A DNA stretch of 64,000 nucleotides from Streptomyces graminofaciens (GTDB lineage: Bacteria; Actinomycetota; Actinomycetes; Streptomycetales; Streptomycetaceae), in contig NZ_AP018448.1 in assembly GCF_030294945.1 (NCBI RefSeq), positions 5,610,001-5,674,000 on the forward strand. Reading direction: 5' to 3'. The notes under the pieces were generated by a model. It did no database searches. It saw only the letters and a list, made by a program, of their open reading frames with translations, and was not told where the DNA came from. Shown in pieces: positions 17,733-25,909 of the stretch. The number at the start of each line of letters is the position of its first letter. Positions within the stretch are counted from its first letter, which is position 1. The translations under genes were made by a program, and so were the position numbers.

Positions 17733-18980
17733 ATGAGACCTCTCACCGCCGCCTGGCTCACCACCCGTGCCCTGATGCTGTGGCTGCTCGCGCACAATGA
17801 CCTCGGTCCGCTCGGCGCGGGCGGGGTCGCGAGTGAGGTGCACCGGCTGTACGCGCGCTGGCACGACGTCCTGTCGACCGGCGCGTACCCCTCGGGCGAC
17901 CGCCTCTGGCAGTACCCGCCGGGCGCGGGCCCGGTGCTGCTCGCGCCCGGGATGCTGCCGGGCCTGACGTACTTCGAGGCCTTCGTCGGCCTCACCCTCG
18001 CCACCGACGCGGTGATCACGATCGCCCTCACGCGCGCGGGACGGCGCCCGGGCCGCAGCCTCGCCGGAGCGGCCCTGTGGACCGGGGCCCTGCCCCTGCT
18101 GCTGTTCCTCCCCCTCGTGCGCTACGACGTGCAGGTCACCGCCTTCGCCGTCATCGCCCTGTTGACGTTTTCGCGCTCCACGCGTGCGTGCGGGGCGATC
18201 GCGGCGGTCGGCGCCCTGGTGAAGGTGTGGCCCGCGCTGGCGCTCATCGGCATCCCGAGGGGGCGTACGACCCGGCAGACATGGGCGGCGGCGGCCGTCA
18301 CGGCGGCCGTGCTGCTGGGCGCGCTCACCGCGCTGTTCAGGGATCCGTTCGACTTTCTGCGGCAGCAGGGCGGGCGGGGTGTGCAGATCGAGTCGTTCGG
18401 CGGCACGCTGCTGGGACTCGCACGGCGGGCGGGCTGGCCGGGCGTCGTGCGCTACCGGTACGGCTCCATGGAGTTCGTCGGCCCGTACGTGTCGTCGGTG
18501 GCCGCCGCCTCGCTCGCGCTCACCGTTCTCGCCCTCGGCGCGCTCCTGCTGTGGCGGCTGCGGGCCCGCCGCTGGTCGCCGGCGACCCCGTACGACGCCG
18601 CGCTCGCCGCCGTACTGCTCTTCACCGTGACCAGCCGGGTGATCAGCCCCCAGTACATGGTGTGGCTGCTCGGCCTGGCCGCCGTGTCCCTGACCTCGCG
18701 GCACACCACCCAGCGCCCGGTGGCCGCGCTGCTCGTCGCGGCGACGGCGCTCAGCACGGTCGTCTACCCGTTCCTGTACGACGAGGTCGTCGCCTCCACC
18801 TGGACCGGCTGTCTGCTGATGCTCGCCCGCAACGGGCTGCTGGCGGCCGCGGCGGGCCTGTCGTTCGCCCGGCTGTGGCGGGCCACCACGACCGAACCCT
18901 CACCGAACTCCGACATTTCCGAACGGAACCCCGACGCGATTCCCACTATCTTCCCCACAGAACCACGAAGTCTCCTTTAA
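17733..18980 (+). CDS. GT87/DUF2029-type membrane glycosyltransferase
   Basis: This 415-residue protein has about ten membrane segments. The first outside loop has YPSGDRLWQYPPGAGPVL, the middle has GALVKVWPALALIGI, and a late loop has SRVISPQYMVWLLGL; these three patterns are typical of the GT87 family of polyprenyl-phosphate-mannose-using enzymes. It would transfer a sugar from a lipid carrier on the outer membrane face, perhaps to the glycopolymer built by the neighbouring enzymes. ATG 17733 was chosen because the hydrophobic helix starts right after it. The tail after residue 390 is hydrophilic. Confidence 0.82.
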   Translation: MRPLTAAWLTTRALMLWLLAHNDLGPLGAGGVASEVHRLYARWHDVLSTGAYPSGDRLWQYPPGAGPVLLAPGMLPGLTYFEAFVGLTLATDAVITIALTRAGRRPGRSLAGAALWTGALPLLLFLPLVRYDVQVTAFAVIALLTFSRSTRACGAIAAVGALVKVWPALALIGIPRGRTTRQTWAAAAVTAAVLLGALTALFRDPFDFLRQQGGRGVQIESFGGTLLGLARRAGWPGVVRYRYGSMEFVGPYVSSVAAASLALTVLALGALLLWRLRARRWSPATPYDAALAAVLLFTVTSRVISPQYMVWLLGLAAVSLTSRHTTQRPVAALLVAATALSTVVYPFLYDEVVASTWTGCLLMLARNGLLAAAAGLSFARLWRATTTEPSPNSDISERNPDAIPTIFPTEPRSLL

Positions 18981-19060
18981 CGGATTAAGCGAACTCAAAC
19001 GGATTTACGAGACTGACAGAAAATAACCCCCATACCTCTCTCTTCGGCCCGAGGCGTCCA

Positions 19061-20692
19061 ATGGATCTGGATCACCATCACGCACAGGCACACGCACACG
19101 CACACCCGCACGCACAGGTCGGCGTCGTCGTCATCGGGTTCGACGACGCCGCCCATGTCGTGGACGCGGTGCGTTCGGCACTCGCGCAGGGGTCCGCCGT
19201 GCGCGAGGTGATCGCGGTCGACGACGGCTCGACGGACGGCAGCGCGGAGCTGCTGGAACGGCTGGCCGCCGAGGAGCCGCGGCTGAGAGTGGTTCGGCGC
19301 CACACCAACAGCGGCGGCTGCGGCACCCCGCGCAACGACGGCCTGGACGCCGCCTCCGCCCCGTACGTGATGTTCCTGGACAGCGACGACCTGCTGCCGC
19401 CGGGTGCCGTGGACGCGCTGCTGGGCGCGGCCCTCGCGCAGGACGCGCCGGTCGCGTCCGGGCTGTGTCTGCGCCGGGAGCTGCCGTCGGGGCGCGAGAC
19501 CCCCTGGCAGCCCGAGCTGTACGCGCGCCGGGCGCTCGTGGCCCGACCCGCGCGCCGGGTCCGGCTCGTGCACGACACCCTGTGCGTCAACAAGCTGTAC
19601 CGCGCTGATTTCCTGCGCGCCCACGGCATCCGCTTCCCCGAGGGCCGCTTCCCGTACGAGGACTTCGTGTTCACCGCGCGCGTACTGGCCGCCGGCCCGC
19701 GCATCGCGCTCGTCCCCGACCCGGTGTACGTCTGGCACGTGCGCCGGGCGGCGACCCGGCTGTCCATCTCCCTCGACCGCTCCGGCATCGCCAACTGGCG
19801 GGCCCGGATCGAGGCCCACCGGCTGTCGTACGACATCCTGCTGGGCGCCGGCGAGAAGGGGCTCGCGCGGGCGACGCGCGCCCGCTTCCTCGACCACTCG
19901 CTGCGGATGTACGCGCGCGAGCTGGAGCTGCGGGAGGACGACTACCGGCGCGCGTGGTGGGGCGTCACGCGCAAGTACCTGGCGATGTTCGACGAGCCCG
20001 ACTTCGTGCCGGCACCCGCCCCCGGGCGCGTCGTCGCCCGGGTCCTCCTCGCCTCCGAGGAACCACGCGACCTGGCCCGGATCAAGGAGATCGCGGCCCG
20101 CCCGGCCCGGCTGACCCCGCCGTACGCGCGCGCGGGCGACGGCACGCCGATCTGGTCGCCGGACCTGCCCGAGGTGGAGCTGGGCCACCTCCTCGTCCGG
20201 CCCGTGCACCTGCTGCCGGTCGCCGTCGACGCGGAACTGCGCCCCCGCGCGCGCGGGGCCTCGACCCTTCGGCTGCGTCTGCACGAGCTGTACGGGCGGA
20301 TGGCGGACGCGGGCCCGGAGGCGGTGGAGGTGGAGTTCAGGCACCGGGAGGAGGGGCGGGCCGGGTTCGCCCGTACGGCGTCCTTGGTTGCCGACCCGGA
20401 GTTCGACACCTGGTCGGCCGAGGTCCCCGTGGACCTGGCGACGCTCGGCGACGGCACCTGGGACCTGAGGCTGCGGCTGCGCTTCAAGGACGGCACCCAC
20501 CGGGACACCACCGCCCACGCGGTCGCCGGCCCAGGCCTGTTGCGCCGGAGCGCACTCCCGAGCGCGCGGCACGGCGTGCTCCTCGTACAGCCGTACGCGA
20601 CCCATGCGGGCTCGCTCGCGCTGCGACTCGCGCCCGGTTGGCGAGGGTTGACCGATGTCGTACTCCGTCGTCTCAAACGCCTGCTTCACTGA
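19061..20692 (+). CDS. GT2 glycosyltransferase with His-rich N-terminus
   Basis: This 543-residue protein begins with MDLDHHHAQAHAHAHPHA, encoded by CAC/GCA-rich sequence, before the GT2 fold starts at VGVVVIGFDD. GT2 motifs are DDGSTDGS, FLDSDD and the NKLYRADFL/YEDFVFTARVL region. The C-terminal 200 residues are a beta-rich region like the linker in the enzyme at 30935-33826, but the CDP-glycerol unit is absent. It probably adds a sugar to the wall glycopolymer. The His-rich leader may simply be a neutral repeat expansion or may bind metal. ATG 19061 is preceded by GAGG at about 19048. Confidence 0.85.
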   Translation: MDLDHHHAQAHAHAHPHAQVGVVVIGFDDAAHVVDAVRSALAQGSAVREVIAVDDGSTDGSAELLERLAAEEPRLRVVRRHTNSGGCGTPRNDGLDAASAPYVMFLDSDDLLPPGAVDALLGAALAQDAPVASGLCLRRELPSGRETPWQPELYARRALVARPARRVRLVHDTLCVNKLYRADFLRAHGIRFPEGRFPYEDFVFTARVLAAGPRIALVPDPVYVWHVRRAATRLSISLDRSGIANWRARIEAHRLSYDILLGAGEKGLARATRARFLDHSLRMYARELELREDDYRRAWWGVTRKYLAMFDEPDFVPAPAPGRVVARVLLASEEPRDLARIKEIAARPARLTPPYARAGDGTPIWSPDLPEVELGHLLVRPVHLLPVAVDAELRPRARGASTLRLRLHELYGRMADAGPEAVEVEFRHREEGRAGFARTASLVADPEFDTWSAEVPVDLATLGDGTWDLRLRLRFKDGTHRDTTAHAVAGPGLLRRSALPSARHGVLLVQPYATHAGSLALRLAPGWRGLTDVVLRRLKRLLH

Positions 20693-20740
20693 CGTCGCAC
20701 ATCACTTCGTCGGCGGGCCCTCACGAGAGGTTGGTCGCAG

Positions 20741-21724
20741 ATGACCTGGTTGATCACCGGTGGTGCCGGTTACATCGGGGCGCATGTGGTGCGCGCGATG
20801 CTCGCCGCGGGCGAACAGGCCGTCGTCTACGACGACCTGTCCACGGGGATCGCCGAGCGGGTGCCCGACGGGGTGCCGTTGGTCGTGGGTTCCACGCTGG
20901 ACGGCGAGGCGGTGGGGCGCGCGATCCGGGAGCACGGTGTCACGGGCGTCGTCCATCTCGCGGCGAAGAAACAGGTCGCCGAGTCCGTCGAACTGCCGCT
21001 GCACTACTACCGGGAGAACGTCGAGGGCCTGCGCGTCCTGCTGTCGGCGGTCACGGACGCCGGGGTCGCGTCGTTCGTGTTCTCGTCCTCCGCCGCCGTG
21101 TACGGCATGCCGGATGTCGACCTGGTGACCGAGGACACACCGTGCGTGCCGATCAACCCGTACGGCGAGACGAAGCTGGCCGGCGAGTGGCTGGTCCGGG
21201 CGACGGGCCGGGCGACCCCGGGCCTGTCCACGGCCTCCCTGCGCTACTTCAACGTGGCGGGCGCGGCAAGCCCCGAGCTGGCCGACGCCGGGGTCTTCAA
21301 CCTCGTACCGATGGTCTTCGAGAAGCTCACCGAGGGCGCCGCCCCGCGCGTCTTCGGCGACGACTACGCGACCCCCGACGGCACGGGTGTGCGGGACTAC
21401 ATCCACGTGGTCGACCTGGCCGAGGCCCATGTGGCGACCGCGCGCCGGCTGCGCGAGGCACCCGGCACGGATCTCACGCTCAACATCGGGCGCGAGGAGG
21501 GCGTCTCGGTGCGCCGGATGATCGACCGGATCCACGCGATCAGCGGGTACGACATCGAGCCGGTGGTCGTCGGCCGGCGGCCCGGCGACCCCGCGCGGGT
21601 CGTCGCCTCGGCGGACCGCGTCGCGACGGAGCTGGGCTGGAAGGCCCGGTACGGGGTGGACGAGATGATCGCGTCGGCGTGGGCGGGCTGGGTCGCGGCC
21701 CATGGCGGCGGGCCCGGCCGGTGA
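20741..21724 (+). CDS. galE: UDP-glucose 4-epimerase
   Basis: This 327-residue extended short-chain dehydrogenase has the NAD motif TGGAGYIGAH, SSSAAVYG and the catalytic YGETK (Tyr141, Lys145). RYFNVAGA and IHVVDLAEAH are typical of GalE. It interconverts UDP-glucose and UDP-galactose (or the N-acetyl forms) and would supply activated sugar for the neighbouring glycosyltransferases. It begins 48 bases after the GT2 gene and is probably in the same transcript. It is the last gene before the toxin island. Confidence 0.92.
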   Translation: MTWLITGGAGYIGAHVVRAMLAAGEQAVVYDDLSTGIAERVPDGVPLVVGSTLDGEAVGRAIREHGVTGVVHLAAKKQVAESVELPLHYYRENVEGLRVLLSAVTDAGVASFVFSSSAAVYGMPDVDLVTEDTPCVPINPYGETKLAGEWLVRATGRATPGLSTASLRYFNVAGAASPELADAGVFNLVPMVFEKLTEGAAPRVFGDDYATPDGTGVRDYIHVVDLAEAHVATARRLREAPGTDLTLNIGREEGVSVRRMIDRIHAISGYDIEPVVVGRRPGDPARVVASADRVATELGWKARYGVDEMIASAWAGWVAAHGGGPGR

Positions 21725-21910
21725 CCGGCACGTGACGGAGGCGTGACGGGATTTGCGTTGCGTCCGTAACGGACCGTTTGGTACGAAGAGTTGACTTGCG
21801 CGTCGCGCGGGAACCAATCGGTAGTGGTTGCGCGTGTGTAGTAGTGAAGCGACGTGCAGACGTACGAGTGACGCAGACGTATCCGACAGGCCGTTACGGG
21901 GGTAGCGACG

Positions 21911-22348
21911 ATGCCGGCTTGGGACATCGATCCGATCGGCGTGCAGGCCACGCTCAAGTCCACGGGTGAAGCGGGTGGCGACCTGGAGAAGGCCGCCACC
22001 TCTCTGGTGACGAACGTGTCGAGCGCCGCCGAGTCGGCCGGTACGGCCGTGCCGGGCGGGCAGTTCAGCGGACCCATGATCGGCCCGGTCGCCGCCGGGA
22101 CCCCGCGGGTGCCGGTGGGCCCGGTGGCCGCCGCGCTCAGCAAGTATCTGTCGGAGCGGCAGAAGAAGATCGCGTACATGGCGCAGCGGACCGTGGACTC
22201 GGTGACGGGCGCGGCCAACGCGACGAACGCGTATGTCACGGGCGACCTGGACATGGCCGCGAAGTCCCAGAGCAACGCACTCAAGGCGACGGTGGTGACG
22301 CCACCTCCGGGCGCGGACGGCAACGGCGGTCAGGGCGGCCCCAAGTGA
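21911..22348 (+). CDS. small DUF6507-like protein, ESX-like partner of the toxin
   Basis: This 145-residue protein (MPAWDIDPIGVQATL...) resembles the DUF6507 family, helical proteins found before large secreted proteins in Streptomyces. It is Ala/Gly/Val-rich, has no signal peptide, and its last residues PPPGADGNGG are disordered. Its stop overlaps the toxin gene start in GTGA. A chaperone or co-secreted partner role, similar to WXG100 proteins, is inferred from size and position. The 186-base gap upstream probably holds the island promoter (TTGACT at 21791-21796 is a candidate -35, with no good -10). Confidence 0.75.
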   Translation: MPAWDIDPIGVQATLKSTGEAGGDLEKAATSLVTNVSSAAESAGTAVPGGQFSGPMIGPVAAGTPRVPVGPVAAALSKYLSERQKKIAYMAQRTVDSVTGAANATNAYVTGDLDMAAKSQSNALKATVVTPPPGADGNGGQGGPK

Positions 22349-24882
22349 GCGACGACATCCCCGTCATCCCGGAGGAGGTCCCCGAGTTCACCGGCAATCT
22401 GGAGCTGCTGGACCAGCACATCGCGGGCATCCGCGCGGCCGGGACCTCGCTGTCGGACGCCGGTTCGGCGATCAACACCCGCTTCGGCGGCCTCTCGGCG
22501 CACTACAAGGCACCGGAGGCGGACCAGCTGTTCGCGACGACCGCGCCGGTGGCGACCAAGGGCGCCGAGATGTCCACGGAGCTGGGGACCGTGGCGTCGG
22601 CGCTGGACACGTACGCGGCGGCGGTCGGCCCGCTGAAGGCGAAGTTCGCGGAGCTCCGCCAGGGCGCGATCGACTTCCGGAACAAGATCGCGGACGACGA
22701 CGAGTGGCGCGCCGACGGTGACCTCGTCGAGGAGAACAACAACCGCCGCTCCGACATCAACGCGGCGTACGCGGCGTTCCAGGCCGCCGAGCGCGACTGC
22801 TACAACACGATCATCGGGCTGATCGGCGGCGAGAAGCTCGTCATCAACGACGGCTCGAACAAAGAGAACATGTACGGCTACCGGGGCGAGGACCTCGACA
22901 ACGCCGGTGGTCTGCCCTGGGGCGACCCGGTCGAGGAGTCCAACCCCTGGTACTACATCCACGAGCACGTCTGGGACTTCGCGGTCGGCTTCGTCGTCGA
23001 CGGCGTGTGGGGCACGATCCGAGGCCTCGGCACACTGGTCGGCGTGGACGGCTGGGACGCGGCGGGCCAGGCGTGGACGGGGCTCGGCAAGCTTCTGACC
23101 GGCGTGGCCATCATGGCCAACCCGGTGACGGCCGCCGCGTTCTGGCTGACCCCCGACGACAAGCTGCCCTCCTGGATCCGCGACTCGCGCACGGCGGTGG
23201 TGGAGACCGGCAAGGCGCTCATCGCGTACGACGAGTGGGGCAAGAACCCCGCGCGGGCGGCCGGGGCGGTGTCGTTCAACGTCCTGACGACGGTCTTCAC
23301 GGGCGGCGCGGGCGGCGCGGTCTCCGGTGCCGGCAAGGCGGGCGCCATCGCGAAGGCGATCTCCTTCGCGGGCAAGGCGGGCAGGATCGTCGACCCGATG
23401 ACGTACATCACCAAGGGCGTCGGCGCGACGGCGGTGAAGATCAGCGACGTCATGGCGAGCCTGCGCGGCATCACCGACGGCACGCACATCAAGCTCGGCG
23501 AGGGCACGTACCAGATCGCCGACGTGCCGAACATCGCCGACGAACTCCCGGCGGGGCTGACCCCCGAGAACAGCGTCCGCATGGAGACCCCCAAGGGCGA
23601 GGTCGTCTACCTCGACACCAAGACCCTGGTCATGCACAACGCGGACGGGTCGGTGCGGGAGTCCCTGGACGCCATCAAGCACGAGGGTACGGCGGCGGAG
23701 CGGGGTGTCGACGTCGGGGCACGGCAGCCTGATTTGGTGGGGGCCGGGGCCAGGGTTGGCGACGGCACCACGGCTGTGGGGCGGGTCGGGGACGACCTGG
23801 GCGGCACCACGCGCGTGGGTGACGACCTCGGTGGCACCGGGCGGGTCGGGGACGGCAACCTGCCTGGTGGGCGGGCGGACAACCTGCCTGGTGGGCGTGC
23901 CGACGACCTGGGCCGGGGGCCGGCCGCGAGCCATGAGGCGCCGACCGGTCCGCGGGACCTCTCTGGCACGCCCCCGCACGGCGACGGTCCCACGGTGAAC
24001 GGTCATGCCGACGACAGCGCCCACCACGGCACAGGTCATGAGCCGGGCCCCGTCGGCCACGGCGACGACGGAGCCCGTCATGGCAGCGATGGCGATGGCC
24101 ACGACCCGGGCCCGGGCAGTCACGGTGACGACGGCACGCCGCCGAGCGGCCAAGCCGACGGTGCTCACCACGGCGACCGGGACGTACGTGAACCGGGCGG
24201 CTCGATCGCGGAGGACGTCGCCCGCCGCGCCGCACCCCCCGTCGAGATCGTCCCGGGCCAGCCCCTGCCACCACCCGGCCCTGGCACGAAGATCCTCGGC
24301 CAGGTGCCGATGAGCCGCGTGGAGACGGTGGAGGTCAATGGCTACGAGGTGATCACCAAGGTCGATGGCAAAAACGTCGAGCATTTCCTCAAGGAGCTCG
24401 GACACCAGCGTGCCGCTTCCTACTTGGAGGCGAAGGAACTGGGGACGTTCCCCAGGAAGCAAACGGGGGCGTGCGCCGGTCCGGTCATGGACTTGCGGAC
24501 GGGCTTGGTCGCCGAAGGAATCAACGGCAAGGCCACCAACATCATCCCGCCCGAGAAGGTCCACCCGACCATCGCGGCCCGATACGGCGAAATCGGCGAT
24601 CCCCCGCCGGGGCCGGACCACCCCCTCGGGCACGCCGAGGTCAAGGCGGTCAACGAGCTGCTCCTGGAACGACAGAAACGAGGCCTTCCCGATGGCGAGG
24701 AAGCACTCGCCGACATGATCGCCTCTATCGAGTTCCCGTACCTGAACCACATGAAGACAGGGCTTCCCGTACGGCCCGCGGCGTTCTGCGTGAACTGTCA
24801 CCATATGCTTCAGGGTGTGGACAGCCTGCACGGCAGGTTCACGGGCACCCCGCCGACCGACGACAATTGGATTCCGCAATGA
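22345..24882 (+). CDS. polymorphic toxin with C-terminal YwqJ-type deaminase
   Basis: This 845-residue protein has a helical WXG100-like N-domain (about 1-165) with no signal peptide, then a region rich in WxxG (YYIHEHVWDFAVGFVVDGVWG), a hydrophobic segment, a Gly/Asp/His-rich low-complexity linker (about 470-630) and a C-terminal domain (about 640-845). The tip holds HAE (763-765) and CVNC (Cys815, Cys818), the zinc-binding and catalytic pattern of nucleic-acid deaminases in the YwqJ toxin group. Two YwqK-type antitoxin genes follow directly. It would be exported, perhaps by a type VII-like route, and kill rivals by deaminating a nucleic acid or nucleotide. The tip is visibly less G+C-rich than the linker. 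Confidence 0.85.
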   Translation: MSDDIPVIPEEVPEFTGNLELLDQHIAGIRAAGTSLSDAGSAINTRFGGLSAHYKAPEADQLFATTAPVATKGAEMSTELGTVASALDTYAAAVGPLKAKFAELRQGAIDFRNKIADDDEWRADGDLVEENNNRRSDINAAYAAFQAAERDCYNTIIGLIGGEKLVINDGSNKENMYGYRGEDLDNAGGLPWGDPVEESNPWYYIHEHVWDFAVGFVVDGVWGTIRGLGTLVGVDGWDAAGQAWTGLGKLLTGVAIMANPVTAAAFWLTPDDKLPSWIRDSRTAVVETGKALIAYDEWGKNPARAAGAVSFNVLTTVFTGGAGGAVSGAGKAGAIAKAISFAGKAGRIVDPMTYITKGVGATAVKISDVMASLRGITDGTHIKLGEGTYQIADVPNIADELPAGLTPENSVRMETPKGEVVYLDTKTLVMHNADGSVRESLDAIKHEGTAAERGVDVGARQPDLVGAGARVGDGTTAVGRVGDDLGGTTRVGDDLGGTGRVGDGNLPGGRADNLPGGRADDLGRGPAASHEAPTGPRDLSGTPPHGDGPTVNGHADDSAHHGTGHEPGPVGHGDDGARHGSDGDGHDPGPGSHGDDGTPPSGQADGAHHGDRDVREPGGSIAEDVARRAAPPVEIVPGQPLPPPGPGTKILGQVPMSRVETVEVNGYEVITKVDGKNVEHFLKELGHQRAASYLEAKELGTFPRKQTGACAGPVMDLRTGLVAEGINGKATNIIPPEKVHPTIAARYGEIGDPPPGPDHPLGHAEVKAVNELLLERQKRGLPDGEEALADMIASIEFPYLNHMKTGLPVRPAAFCVNCHHMLQGVDSLHGRFTGTPPTDDNWIPQ
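23857..23904 (+). repeat. 24-bp tandem repeat in the toxin linker
   Basis: Two direct copies of a 24-bp unit (AACCTGCCTGGTGGGCGxGC plus GAC) encode repeated NLPGGRAD. The protein just before repeats GDDLGGT and RVGD as well, so this linker has grown by duplication. Confidence 0.85.
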
Positions 24883-25250
24883 CTCCGGTAGCACGAATCG
24901 ATATCGACGACCCCGAGGTCGATATGGATTACGGACAACGTCTGCTGTACCGGGGGCAGCCCTTCACCGGAGAGGTCGAAGAGCGCTCGGGCGGTGTTGT
25001 CATCAGCCTGGACTCCTACGTCGACGGCGTGCAGGACGGCCCCAGCCGCGAGTGGTACAAGGACGGCACACTTCGCTCCGAGGCGACGGTACGCCAGGGA
25101 CGGCCGGTCGGAATCGCCAGAGAATGGCACCCCGACGGCACACTCGCCTCGGAACAAGTATTCGCCGAGAACGGCCTGACCATGTTGCAGGACTTTCACT
25201 GGGACGAGAACGGGCAGCCCACCAAGACCTGGCGCAAAGACGCCGAGTGA
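24879..25250 (+). CDS. YwqK-family antitoxin 1
   Basis: This 123-residue protein has MORN-like repeats, for example GPSREWYKDGTLRSEATVRQG and GIAREWHPDGTLASEQVF (shown in parts), as in the YwqK family encoded with YwqJ deaminase toxins. The N-terminus is MTPVARIDIDDPEVDMDYGQ. It begins in an ATGA overlap with the toxin stop, which makes it the likely cognate immunity protein. It should act in the producer's cytoplasm by binding and blocking the deaminase. The next gene is a diverged copy of it. Confidence 0.85.
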   Translation: MTPVARIDIDDPEVDMDYGQRLLYRGQPFTGEVEERSGGVVISLDSYVDGVQDGPSREWYKDGTLRSEATVRQGRPVGIAREWHPDGTLASEQVFAENGLTMLQDFHWDENGQPTKTWRKDAE

Positions 25251-25624
25251 CACTTCCGCGCATCGGCGCCGAAGACCTCGAGGTGGATTTCGACGACGGA
25301 GAGCGCCTCTTCTACCAGGGAGAGCTGTTCACCGGTGAGGTCGTCGAATACCAGGGCAGCGCGCTGGTCGGCCTGGAAACATATCGGGACGGAATTACGG
25401 ACGGCCCGGTAAAGCAATGGTTCGAGGACGGGACCCTGCGAGCCGAAGGAAACATGCGCATGGGATTTCCGGTCGGGGAATCCCGGAGATGGCACCCCAA
25501 CGGCACACTCGCGGCAAAGCGGATCACCACCGAGGACGGCCATCGACCGCTCGCGGAACTCGAGTGGGACGAGAACGGTCAGCAGACCCGCTCCTGGTAC
25601 GCACCGGGAGCGCGGCAGGAGTAG
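25247..25624 (+). CDS. YwqK-family antitoxin 2
   Basis: This 125-residue protein is a paralogue of the previous gene: DLEVDFDDGERLFYQGELFTGE aligns with the matching part of antitoxin 1 (compare YGQRLLYRGQPFTGE), and DGTLRAEGNMRMGFPVG with DGTLRSEATVRQGRPVG. GTG 25247 was chosen because it overlaps the upstream stop in GTGA, like the other junctions in the island. It may protect against the same toxin or against a related toxin made by rivals. The two differ at many positions, so the duplication is not recent. Confidence 0.82.
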   Translation: MTLPRIGAEDLEVDFDDGERLFYQGELFTGEVVEYQGSALVGLETYRDGITDGPVKQWFEDGTLRAEGNMRMGFPVGESRRWHPNGTLAAKRITTEDGHRPLAELEWDENGQQTRSWYAPGARQE

Positions 25625-25646
25625 CGGGTACGCAGGGGTCGGGACC

Positions 25647-25796
25647 GTGCGAGGCGTTCGAAGGAGCCTGGATGTTCCACAGCGCCTCTGCCGTCGCCGC
25701 ACGAACGCCGACCCGGTCACGGGTCTCCTCCCGGACGACCTCGACGTCCTGGACAAGCAGACGCAGTGGAAGCGGACACCTCAGGAGCGGCCGTGA
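25647..25796 (+). pseudogene. remnant of a toxin C-terminus (decayed cassette)
   Basis: A short open stretch, starting at a possible GTG at 25647, ends with NADPVTGLLPDDLDVLDKQT followed by a short basic tail, and its stop overlaps the next fragment's GTG in GTGA. The same overlap couples toxin and antitoxin genes in this island. The sequence looks like the tail of a larger toxin whose front is lost. I cannot name the toxin family. Position and overlap support the idea; the length is too short to prove it. Confidence 0.45.
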
Positions 25797-25909
25797 CGAC
25801 TCGTATCGACATCGACGACCCCGAGGTCGACATGGACTACGGACAGCGTCTCCTGTACCGGGGCGAGTTGTTCAGGTCCCCCCTGAAGCGAAGCATCAAC
25901 GCACGATGA
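25793..25909 (+). pseudogene. truncated third YwqK-type antitoxin
   Basis: GTG 25793 starts a frame reading VTTRIDIDDPEVDMDYGQ followed by RLLYRGELF, nearly identical to residues 5-31 of antitoxin 1. After that the similarity stops abruptly and the frame ends after 38 residues with a stop overlapping the next gene's ATG. It is an N-terminal stump of a third antitoxin, cut by deletion or recombination. Confidence 0.8.

Noticed and set aside
18979..19005. AACGGATT repeated twice, 19 bases apart, before the His-rich GT2 gene
   Set aside because: Could be an operator, but the unit is short and the region is simply A+T-richer; not enough to list as a site.
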